Shown here one piece after another: positions 1 to 10,379 of a DNA stretch of 64,000 bases (the stretch's first letter is position 1; each line of letters opens with the position of its first letter). The notes under the pieces were generated by a model that saw only the letters and a program-made list of their open reading frames with translations, was not told the DNA's origin and ran no database searches. A program made the translations under genes and the position numbers. The DNA is from Alitta virens (Eukaryota; Annelida; Polychaeta; Phyllodocida; Nereididae): positions 20,281,912 to 20,345,911 of the forward strand of contig OW028585.1 of assembly GCA_932294295.1 (NCBI GenBank), in the 5' to 3' direction.

Positions 1-124
1 GTTTGATCAACTCAGAATAGTCAAACTCAATGATCGAACATTTCAGAATTGTCAAACTCAATTTTCAATCAAACCAAAATGGTTGGACTCAATGTTTGAT
101 TAATTCAGAATGGTCATACTGAAT
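1..124 (+). repeat. Representative 124-bp satellite unit (A-B-C-D tetramer)
   Basis: The motif gtttgatcaactc at position 1 returns at 125, and the next unit starts at 249, giving an exact 124-bp period. Subrepeat cores begin at unit positions 13 (A), 44 (B), 75 (C) and 106 (D), exactly 31 bases apart. Common variants between units are gatcaactc or gaccaaatc at the start of A, tcagaattg or tccgaattg in B, ttttcaatc or ttttcattc at the B/C border, ggttgga or ggtttga in C, and gattaattc, gattagctc or gatttgctc at the start of D. These variants travel in linked combinations and act as fingerprints for tracing duplications. Confidence 0.97.
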
Positions 125-248
125 GTTTGATCAACTCAGAATAGTCAAACTCAATGATCGAACATTTCCGAATTGTCAAACTCAATTTTCATTCAAACCA
201 AAATGGTTTGACTCAATGTTTGATTAGCTCAGAATGGTCATACTAAAT

Positions 249-403
249 GTTTGACCAAATCAGAATAGTCAAACTCAATGATCGAACATTTCAGAATTGT
301 CAAACTCAATGATCGAACATTTCAGAATTGTCAAACTCAATTTTCATTCAAACTAAAATGGTTGGACTCAATGTTTGATTAATTCAGAATGGTCATACTG
401 AAT
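249..403 (+). repeat. Representative 155-bp satellite unit (pentamer)
   Basis: The unit starting at 249 (gtttgacc) is followed by the next unit start at 404, a length of 155 = 5 x 31. The additional subrepeat lies between A and B. Its left part matches B (aacatttcagaattg) and its right part matches A (caatgatcg), so it looks like an A/B hybrid produced by out-of-register crossover between adjacent subrepeats. Nearly all such units begin with gaccaaatc, and they alternate with 124-bp units. A common motif is 124 + 124 + 155 = 403 bp (for example 1-403). Confidence 0.95.
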
Positions 404-930
404 GTTTGACCAAATCAGAATAGTCAAACTCAATGATCGAACATTTCAGAATTGTCAAACTCAATTTTCAATCAAACCAAAATGGTTGGACTCAATGTTT
501 GATTAATTCAGAATGGTCATACTGAATGTTTGATCAACTCAGAATAGTCAAACTGAATGATCGAACATTTCAGAATTGTCAAACTCAATTTTCATTCAAA
601 CCAAAATGGTTGGACTCAATGTTTGATTAGCTCAGAATGGTCATACTAAATGTTTGACCAAATCAGAATAGTCAAACTCAATGATCGAACATTTCAGAAT
701 TATCAAACTCAATGATCGAACATTTCAGAATTGTCAAACTCAATTTTCATTCAAACCAAAATGGTTGGACTCAATGTTTGATTAATTCAGAATGGTCATA
801 CTGAATGTTTGATCAACTCAGAATAGTCAAACTCAATGATCGAACATTTCAGAATTGTCAAACTCAATTTTCAATCAAACCAAAATGGTTGGACTGAATG
901 TTTGATTAACTCAGATTGGTCAAACAGAAT

Positions 931-1363
931 GTCTGATCAACTCAGAATAGTCAGACTCAATGATCGATCATCTCAGAATTGTCAAACTCAATGACGAACA
1001 TTTCAGAATTGTCAAACTCAATTTTCATTCAAACCAAAATGGTTGGACTCAATGTTTGATTAATTCAGAATGGTCATACTGAATGTTTGATCAACTCAGA
1101 ATAGTCAAACTCAATGATCGAACATTTCAGAATTGTCAAACGCAATTTTCAATCAAACCAAAATGGTTGGACTCAATGTATGATTATCTCAGAATGGTCA
1201 TACTGAATGTTTGATAAACTCAGAATAGTCAGAGTCAATGATCGATCATCTCAGAATTGTCAAACTCAATGATCGAACATTTCAGAATTGTCAAACTCAA
1301 TTTTCATTCAAACCAAAATGGTTGGACTCAATGTTTGATTAGCTCAGAATGGTCATACTAAAT
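931..1363 (+). repeat. Recurrent three-unit marker cassette (palindrome, 1-base deletion, cgcaatttt)
   Basis: Three consecutive distinctive units occur here. The first (931-1084, 154 bp) opens with gtctgatcaactc after gattggtcaaacagaatg, contains the 12-base palindrome atgatcgatcat at 960-971, and has lost one base (atgacgaac instead of atgatcgaac). The second (1,085-1,208) has caaacgcaatttt and gtatgattatctc. The third (1,209-1,363, 155 bp) begins gtttgataaactc and has agagtcaatg with a second palindrome at 1,238-1,249. All or most of the cassette recurs near 3,410, 4,928, 13,510, 19,210, 24,822 and 30,240. Other copies of the first unit (2,728, 6,725, 8,894, 10,226, 12,178) are joined to different neighbours. 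Confidence 0.88.
960..971. repeat. 12-base palindrome in the cassette subunit
   Basis: atgatcgatcat reads the same on both strands. It occurs only in cassette-type subunits (for example here, 1,238-1,249 and 6,754-6,765); ordinary A subunits have atgatcgaac and are not palindromic. It also supplies the only ATCGAT in the repeat, giving roughly one or two sites per higher-order block. A protein-binding role is possible but has no direct support. Confidence 0.8.
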
Positions 1364-2778
1364 GTTTGACCAAATCAGAATAGTCAAACTCAATGATCGA
1401 ACATTTCAGAATTGTCAAACTCAATGATCGAACATTTCAGAATTGTCAAACTCAATTTTCATTCAAACCAAAATGGTTGGACTCAATGTTTGATTAATTC
1501 AGAATGGTCATACTGAATGTTTGATCAACTCAGAATAGTCAAACTCAATGATCGAACATTTCCGAATTGTCAAACTCAGTTTTCATTCAAACCAAAATGG
1601 TTGGACTCAATGTTTGATTTGCTCAGAATGGTCATACTAAATGTTTGACCAAATCAGAATAGTCAAACTCATTGATCGAACATTTCAGAATTGTCAAACT
1701 CAATGATCGAACATTTCAGAATTGTCAAACTCAATTTTCATTCAAACTAAAATGGTTGGACTCAATGTTTGATTAATTCAGAATGGTCATACTGAATGTT
1801 TGACCAAATCAGAATAGTCAAACTCAATGATCGAACATTTCAGAATTGTCAAACTCAATTTTCAATCAAACCAAAATGGTTGGACTCAATGTTTGATTAA
1901 TTCAGAATGGTCATACTGAATGTTTGATCAACTCAGAATAGTCAAACTCAATGATCGAACATTTCCGAATTGTCAAACTCAATTTTCATTCAAACCAAAA
2001 TGGTTTGACTCAATGTTTGATTAGCTCAGAATGGTCATACTAAATGTTTGACCAAATCAGAATAGTCAAACTCAATGATCGAACATTTCAGAATTGTCAA
2101 ACTCAATGATCGAACATTTCAGAATTGTCAAACTCAATTTTCATTCAAACTAAAATGGTTGGACTCAATGTTTGATTAATTCAGAATGGTCATACTGAAT
2201 GTTTGACCAAATCAGAATAGTCAAACTCAATGATCGAACATTTCAGAATTGTCAAACTCAATTTTCAATCAAACCAAAATGGTTGGACTCAATGTTTGAT
2301 TAATTCAGAATGGTCATACTGAATGTTTGATCAACTCAGAATAGTCAAACTCAATGATCGAACATTTCCGAATTGTCAAACTCAATTTTCATTCAAACCA
2401 AAATGGTTTGACTCAATGTTTGATTAGCTCAGAATGGTCATACTAAATGTTTGACCAAATCAGAATAGTCAAACTCAATGATCGAACATTTCAGAATTGT
2501 CAAACTCAATGATCGAACATTTCAGAATTGTCAAACTCAATTTTCATTCAAACCAAAATGGTTGGACTCAATGTTTGATTAATTCAGAATGGTCATACTG
2601 AATGTTTGACCCAATCAGAATAGTCAAACTCAATGATCGAACATTTCAGAATTGTCAAACTCAATTTTCAATCAAACCAAAATGGTTGGACTGAATGTTT
2701 GATTAACTCAGATTGGTCAAACAGAATGTCTGATCAACTCAGAATAGTCAGACTCAATGATCGATCATCTCAGAATTG

Positions 2779-3997
2779 TCAAACTCAATGATCGAACATT
2801 TCAGAATTGTCAAACTCAATTTTCATTCAAACTAAAATGGTTGGACTCAATGTTTGATTAATTCAGAATGGTCATACTGAATGTTTGACCAAATCAGAAT
2901 AGTCAAACTCAATGATCGAACATTTCAGAATTGTCAAACTCAATTTTCAATCAAACCAAAATGGTTGGACTCAATGTTTGATTAATTCAGAATGGTCATA
3001 CTGAATGTTTGATCAACTCAGAATAGTCAAACTCAATGATCGAACATTTCCGAATTGTCAAACTCAATTTTCATTCAAACCAAAATGGTTGGACTCAATG
3101 TTTGATTAGCTCAGAATGGTCATACTAAATGTTTGACCAAATCAGAATAGTCAAACTCAATGATCGAACATTTCAGAATTGTCAAACTCAATGATCGAAC
3201 ATTTCAGAATTGTCAAACTCAATTTTCATTCAAACCAAAATGGTTGGACTCAATGTTTGATTAATTCAGAATGGTCATACTGAATGTTTGACCAAATCAG
3301 AATAGTCAAACTCAATGATCGAACATTTCAGAATTGTCAAACTCAATTTTCAATCAAACCAAAATGGTTGGACTGAATGTTTGATTAACTCAGATTGGTC
3401 AAACAGAATGTCTGATCAACTCAGAATAGTCAGACTCAATGATCGATCATCTCAGAATTGTCAAACTCAATGACGAACATTTCAGAATTGTCAAACTCAA
3501 TTTTCATTCAAACCAAAATGGTTGGACTCAATGTTTGATTAATTCAGAATGGTCATACTGAATGTTTGATCAACTCAGAATAGTCAAACTCAATGATCGA
3601 ACATTTCAGAATTGTCAAACGCAATTTTCAATCAAACCAAAATGGTTGGACTCAATGTATGATTATCTCAGAATGGTCATACTGAATGTTTGATAAACTC
3701 AGAATAGTCAGAGTCAATGATCGATCATCTCAGAATTGTCAAACTCAATGATCGAACATTTCAGAATTGTCAAACTCAATTTTCATTCAAACCAAAATGG
3801 TTGGACTTAATGTTTGATTAGCTCAGAATGGTCATACTAAATGTTTGACCAAATCAGAATAGTCAAACTCAATGATCGAACATTTCAGAATTGTCAAACT
3901 CAATGATCGAACATTTCAGAATTGTCAAACTCAATTTTCATTCAAACCAAAATGGTTGGACTCAATGTTTGATTAGCTCAGAATGGTCATACTAAAT
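2779..3997 (+). repeat. Satellite units between the 3,997-bp-offset copies
   Basis: Ordinary 124- and 155-bp units with one marker cassette starting at 3,410. The gtctgatc unit at 2,728 recurs here at 3,410, 682 bases (22 x 31) later, so this piece is itself partly a short block duplication. An unusual ggacttaatg occurs near 3,806. No genes are seen. Confidence 0.75.
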
Positions 3998-6775
3998 GTT
4001 TGACCAACTCAGAATAGTCAAACTCAATGATCGAACATTTCCGAATTGTCAAACTCAATTTTCAATCAAACCAAAATGGTTGGACTCAATGTTTGATTAA
4101 TTCAGAATGGTCATACTGAATGTTTGATCAACTCAGAATAGTCCAACTCAATGATCGAACATTTCCGAATTGTCAAACTCAATTTTCATTCAAACCAAAA
4201 TGGTTTGACTCAATGTTTGATTAGCTCAGAATGGTCATACTAAATGTTTGACCAAATCAGAATAGTCAAACTCAATGATCGAACATTTCAGAATTGTCAA
4301 ACTCAATGATCGAACATTTCAGAATTGTCAAACTCAATTTTCATTCAAACTAAAATGGTTGGACTCAATGTTTGATTAATTCAGAATGGTCATACTGAAT
4401 GTTTGACCAAATCAGAATAGTCAAACTCAATGATCGAACATTTCAGAATTGTCAAACTCAATTTTCAATCAAACCAAAATGGTTGGACTCAATGTTTGAT
4501 TAATTCAGAATGGTCATACTGAATGTTTGATCAACTCAGAATAGTCAAACTCAATGATCGAACATTTCCGAATTGTCAAACTCAATTTTCATTCAAACCA
4601 AAATGGTTGGACTCAATGTTTGATTAGCTCAGAATGGTCATACTAAATGTTTGACCAAATCAGAATAGTCAAACTCAATGATCGAACATTTCAGAATTAT
4701 CAAACTCAATGATCGAACATTTCAGAATTGTCAAACTCAATTTTCATTCAAACCAAAATGGTTGGACTCAATGTTTGATTAATTCAGAATGGTCATACTG
4801 AATGTTTGACCAAATCAGAATAGTCAAACTCAATGATCGAACATTTCAGAATTGTCAAACTCAATTTTCAATCAAACCAAAATGGTTGGACTGAATGTTT
4901 GATTAACTCAGATTGGTCAAACAGAATGTCTGATCAACTCAGAATAGTCAGACTCAATGATCGATCATCTCAGAATTGTCAAACTCAATGACGAACATTT
5001 CAGAATTGTCAAACTCAATTTTCATTCAAACCAAAATGGTTGGACTCAATGTTTGATTAATTCAGAATGGTCATACTGAATGTTTGATCAACTCAGAATA
5101 GTCAAACTCAATGATCGAACATTTCAGAATTGTCAAACGCAATTTTCAATCAAACCAAAATGGTTGGACTCAATGTATGATTATCTCAGAATGGTCATAC
5201 TGAATGTTTGATAAACTCAGAATAGTCAGAGTCAATGATCGATCATCTCAGAATTGTCAAACTCAATGATCGAACATTTCAGAATTGTCAAACTCAATTT
5301 TCATTCAAACCAAAATGGTTGGACTCAATGTTTGATTAGCTCAGAATGGTCATACTAAATGTTTGACCAAATCAGAATAGTCAAACTCAATGATCGAACA
5401 TTTCAGAATTGTCAAACTCAATGATCGAACATTTCAGAATTGTCAAACTCAATTTTCATTCAAACCAAAATGGTTGGACTCAATGTTTGATTAATTCAGA
5501 ATGGTCATACTGAATGTTTGATCAACTCAGAATAGTCAAACTCAATGATCGAACATTTCCGAATTGTCAAACTCAATTTTCATTCAAACCAAAATGGTTG
5601 GACTCAATGTTTGATTTGCTCAGAATGGTCATACTAAATGTTTGACCAAATCAGAATAGTCAAACTCAATGATCGAACATTTCAGAATTGTCAAACTCAA
5701 TGATCGAACATTTCAGAATTGTCAAACTCAATTTTCATTCAAACTAAAATGGTTGGACTCAATGTTTGATTAATTCAGAATGGTCATACTGAATGTTTGA
5801 CCAAATCAGAATAGTCAAACTCAATGATCGAACATTTCAGAATTGTCAAACTCAATTTTCAATCAAACCAAAATGGTTGGACTCAATGTTTGATTAATTC
5901 AGAATGGTCATACTGAATGTTTGATCAACTCAGAATAGTCAAACTCAATGATCGAACATTTCCGAATTGTCAAACTCAATTTTCATTCAAACCAAAATGG
6001 TTTGACTCAATGTTTGATTAGCTCAGAATGGTCATACTAAATGTTTGACCAAATCAGAATAGTCAAACTCAATGATCGAACATTTCAGAATTGTCAAACT
6101 CAATGATCGAACATTTCAGAATTGTCAAACTCAATTTTCATTCAAACTAAAATGGTTGGACTCAATGTTTGATTAATTCAGAATGGTCATACTGAATGTT
6201 TGACCAAATCAGAATAGTCAAACTCAATGATCGAACATTTCAGAATTGTCAAACTCAATTTTCAATCAAACCAAAATGGTTGGACTCAATGTTTGATTAA
6301 TTCAGAATGGTCATACTGAATGTTTGATCAACTCAGAATAGTCAAACTCAATGATCGAACATTTCCGAATTGTCAAACTCAATTTTCATTCAAACCAAAA
6401 TGGTTTGACTCAATGTTTGATTAGCTCAGAATGGTCATACTAAATGTTTGACCAAATCAGAATAGTCAAACTCAATGATCGAACATTTCAGAATTGTCAA
6501 ACTCAATGATCGAACATTTCAGAATTGTCAAACTCAATTTTCATTCAAACCAAAATGGTTGGACTCAATGTTTGATTAATTCAGAATGGTCATACTGAAT
6601 GTTTGACCCAATCAGAATAGTCAAACTCAATGATCGAACATTTCAGAATTGTCAAACTCAATTTTCAATCAAACCAAAATGGTTGGACTGAATGTTTGAT
6701 TAACTCAGATTGGTCAAACAGAATGTCTGATCAACTCAGAATAGTCAGACTCAATGATCGATCATCTCAGAATTG
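3998..6775 (+). repeat. 3,997-bp-offset block duplication, copy 2
   Basis: Partner of the block starting at the window edge. It begins with a gtttgaccaactc unit where copy 1 has gtttgatcaactc. Differences from copy 1 include tccgaattg for tcagaattg in the first unit and agtccaactc near 4,143. It ends inside the unit that carries the first 84-codon frame. Confidence 0.85.
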
Positions 6776-7468
6776 TCAAACTCAATGACGAACATTTCAG
6801 AATTGTCAAACTCAATTTTCATTCAAACCAAAATGGTTGGACTCAATGTTTGATTAATTCAGAATGGTCATACTTAATGTTTGACCAAATCAGAATAGTC
6901 AAACTCAATGATCGAACATTTCAGAATTGTCAAACGCAATTTTCAATCAAACCAAAATGGTTGGACTCAATGTATGATTATCTCAGAATGGTCATACTGA
7001 ATGTTTGATCAACTCAGAATAGTCAAACTCAATGATCGAACATTTCCGAATTGTCAAACTCAATTTTCAATCAAACCAAAATGGTTGGACTCAATGTTTG
7101 ATTAATTCAGAATGGTCATACTGAATGTTTGATCAACTCAGAATAGTCAAACTCAATGATCGAACATTTCAGAATTGTCAAACTCAATTTTCAATCAAAC
7201 CAAAATGGTTGGACTCAATGTTTGATTAATTCAGAATGGTCATACTGAATGTTTGATCAACTCAGAATAGTCAAACTCAATGATCGAACATTTCCGAATT
7301 GTCAAACTCAATTTTCATTCAAACCAAAATGGTTTGACTCAATGTTTGATTAGCTCAGAATGGTCATACTAAATGTTTGACCAAATCAGAATAGTCAAAC
7401 TCAATGATCGAACATTTCAGAATTGTCAAACTCAATGATCGAACATTTCAGAATTGTCAAACTCAATT
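5300..7468 (+). repeat. 2,169-bp tandem block, copy 1
   Basis: Unit strings here repeat 2,169 bases downstream: the gtttgacc unit start at 5,361 matches 7,530, gtctgatc at 6,725 matches 8,894, and the 84-codon frame at 6,754 matches 8,923. The offset is 70 x 31 minus 1, the missing base being the atgacgaac deletion inside the block. Similarity begins shortly after the agagtcaatg unit near 5,225, whose start has no counterpart in copy 2, so the breakpoint lies inside the 155-bp unit around 5,250-5,310. Confidence 0.85.
6754..7008 (+). repeat. Frame-bearing unit pair (84-codon open frame, not a gene); first of 18
   Basis: An 84-codon frame opens at the ATG of the palindrome atgatcgatcat. It reads the repeat motif as RIVKLN several times and ends at the next TGA of an ordinary unit. 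Copies with 84 codons start at 6754, 8923, 12207, 15336, 17907, 22369, 25716, 31139, 36560, 39009, 41240, 46634, 49239, 55780 and 57174; copies with 78 codons start at 21055, 52605 and 60540. The frame exists because actgaatg (tac-TGA-atg) has become acttaatg (tac-TTA-atg). In the 84-codon copies the upstream 1-base deletion atgacgaac also joins the palindrome ATG in frame. There is no ribosome-binding or splice context, signal peptide or known domain, and the protein only mirrors the satellite, so I do not call it a CDS. Confidence 0.9.
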
Positions 7469-10379
7469 TTCATTCAAACTAAAATGGTTGGACTCAATGT
7501 TTGATTAGCTCAGAATGGTCATACTAAATGTTTGACCAAATCAGAATAGTCAAACTCAATGATCGAACATTTCAGAATTGTCAAACTCAATGATCGAACA
7601 TTTCAGAATTGTCAAACTCAATTTTCATTCAAACCAAAATGGTTGGACTCAATGTTTGATTAATTCAGAATGGTCATACTGAATGTTTGATCAACTCAGA
7701 ATAGTCAAACTCAATGATCGAACATTTCCGAATTGTCAAACTCAATTTTCATTCAAACCAAAATGGTTGGACTCAATGTTTGATTTGCTCAGAATGGTCA
7801 TACTAAATGTTTGACCAAATCAGAATAGTCAAACTCAATGATCGAACATTTCAGAATTGTCAAACTCAATGATCGAACATTTCAGAATTGTCAAACTCAA
7901 TTTTCATTCAAACTAAAATGGTTGGACTCAATGTTTGATTAATTCAGAATGGTCATACTGAATGTTTGACCAAATCAGAATAGTCAAACTCAATGATCGA
8001 ACATTTCAGAATTGTCAAACTCAATTTTCAATCAAACCAAAATGGTTGGACTCAATGTTTGATTAATTCAGAATGGTCATACTGAATGTTTGATCAACTC
8101 AGAATAGTCAAACTCAATGATCGAACATTTCCGAATTGTCAAACTCAATTTTCATTCAAACCAAAATGGTTTGACTCAATGTTTGATTAGCTCAGAATGG
8201 TCATACTAAATGTTTGACCAAATCAGAATAGTCAAACTCAATGATCGAACATTTCAGAATTGTCAAACTCAATGATCGAACATTTCAGAATTGTCAAACT
8301 CAATTTTCATTCAAACTAAAATGGTTGGACTCAATGTTTGATTAATTCAGAATGGTCATACTGAATGTTTGACCAAATCAGAATAGTCAAACTCAATGAT
8401 CGAACATTTCAGAATTGTCAAACTCAATTTTCAATCAAACCAAAATGGTTGGACTCAATGTTTGATTAATTCAGAATGGTCATACTGAATGTTTGATCAA
8501 CTCAGAATAGTCAAACTCAATGATCGAACATTTCCGAATTGTCAAACTCAATTTTCATTCAAACCAAAATGGTTTGACTCAATGTTTGATTAGCTCAGAA
8601 TGGTCATACTAAATGTTTGACCAAATCAGAATAGTCAAACTCAATGATCGAACATTTCAGAATTGTCAAACTCAATGATCGAACATTTCAGAATTGTCAA
8701 ACTCAATTTTCATTCAAACCAAAATGGTTGGACTCAATGTTTGATTAATTCAGAATGGTCATACTGAATGTTTGACCCAATCAGAATAGTCAAACTCAAT
8801 GATCGAACATTTCAGAATTGTCAAACTCAATTTTCAATCAAACCAAAATGGTTGGACTGAATGTTTGATTAACTCAGATTGGTCAAACAGAATGTCTGAT
8901 CAACTCAGAATAGTCAGACTCAATGATCGATCATCTCAGAATTGTCAAACTCAATGACGAACATTTCAGAATTGTCAAACTCAATTTTCATTCAAACCAA
9001 AATGGTTGGACTCAATGTTTGATTAATTCAGAATGGTCATACTTAATGTTTGACCAAATCAGAATAGTCAAACTCAATGATCGAACATTTCAGAATTGTC
9101 AAACGCAATTTTCAATCAAACCAAAATGGTTGGACTCAATGTATGATTATCTCAGAATGGTCATACTGAATGTTTGATCAACTCAGAATAGTCAAACTCA
9201 ATGATCGAACATTTCCGAATTGTCAAACTCAATTTTCAATCAAACCAAAATGGTTGGACTCAATGTTTGATTAATTCAGAATGGTCATACTGAATGTTTG
9301 ATCAACTCAGAATAGTCAAACTCAATGATCGAACATTTCAGAATTGTCAAACTCAATTTTCAATCAAACCAAAATGGTTGGACTCAATGTTTGATTAATT
9401 CAGAATGGTCATACTGAATGTTTGATCAACTCAGAATAGTCAAACTCAATGATCGAACATTTCCGAATTGTCAAACTCAATTTTCATTCAAACCAAAATG
9501 GTTTGACTCAATGTTTGATTAGCTCAGAATGGTCATACTAAATGTTTGACCAAATCAGAATAGTCAAACTCAATGATCGAACATTTCAGAATTGTCAAAC
9601 TCAATGATCGAACATTTCAGAATTGTCAAACTCAATTTTCATTCAAACTAAAATGGTTGGACTCAATGTTTGATTAATTCAGAATGGTCATACTGAATGT
9701 TTGACCAAATCAGAATAGTCAAACTCAATGATCGAACATTTCAGAATTGTCAAACTCAATTTTCAATCAAACCAAAATGGTTGGACTCAATGTTTGATTA
9801 ATTCAGAATGGTCATACTGAATGTTTGATCAACTCAGAATAGTCAAACTCAATGATCGAACATTTCCGAATTGTCAAACTCAATTTTCATTCAAACCAAA
9901 ATGGTTGGACTCAATGTTTGATTAGCTCAGAATGGTCATACTAAATGTTTGACCAAATCAGAATAGTCAAACTCAATGATCGAACATTTCAGAATTGTCA
10001 AACTCAATAATCGAACATTTCAGAATTGTCAAACTCAATTTTCATTCAAACCAAAATGGTTGGACTCAATGTTTGATTAATTCAGAATGGTCATACTGAA
10101 TGTTTGACCAAATCAGAATAGTCAAACTCAATGATCGAACATTTCAGAATTGTCAAACTCAATTTTCAATCAAACCAAAATGGTTGGACTGAATGTTTGA
10201 TTAACTCAGATTGGTCAAACAGAATGTCTGATCAACTCAGAATAGTCAGACTCAATGATCGATCATCTCAGAATTGTCAAACTCAATGACGAACATTTCA
10301 GAATTGTCAAACTCAATTTTCATTCAAACCAAAATGGTTGGACTCAATGTTTGATTAATTCAGAATGGTCATACTGAAT
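7251..10379 (+). repeat. 3,129-bp tandem block, copy 1 (overlaps the 2,169-bp pair)
   Basis: A later duplication that used the 2,169-bp copy 2 and its flanks as template. Unit starts at 7,251 and 7,375 match 10,380 and 10,504 (offset 3,129). From the unit at 7,530 on, the offset becomes 3,284 (10,814), because copy 2 gained one 155-bp unit. The ataatcg variant at 10,007 matches 13,291, and the gtctgatc unit at 10,226 matches 13,510. Confidence 0.87.
7469..9637 (+). repeat. 2,169-bp tandem block, copy 2
   Basis: Direct tandem partner of the preceding block, with very few differences seen. Similarity persists to about 9,670, where gattaattc replaces the gattagctc found at the start of this copy (about 7,500). 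A breakpoint within a homologous unit is what unequal crossover between sister arrays would leave. Confidence 0.85.

Larger units (their letters stand above)
1..2778 (+). repeat. 3,997-bp-offset block duplication, copy 1
   Basis: This block is repeated 3,997 bases downstream, with scattered single-base differences. Matched landmarks are the gaattatc variant (697 and 4,694), gtctgatc (931 and 4,928) and gtctgatc (2,728 and 6,725). The offset is 129 x 31 minus 2, which fits the two 1-base deletions lying between the copies. Identity ends just after 2,770, where copy 1 continues with atgatcgaac and aactaaaa units while the partner continues with atgacgaac and aaccaaaa. The left end is cut by the window edge. 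Confidence 0.85.

Noticed and set aside
33..52. Heat-shock-element-like GAA/TTC spacing in gaacatttcagaa
   Set aside because: The gap between GAA and TTC is three bases and that between TTC and GAA is one, not the two-base spacing of heat-shock elements. The motif is in every unit by descent, with no promoter context.
1..403. CRISPR-like alternation of similar repeats and variable parts
   Set aside because: There are no unique spacers: every segment is itself a diverged copy of the same 31-bp element, and no cas genes are present.
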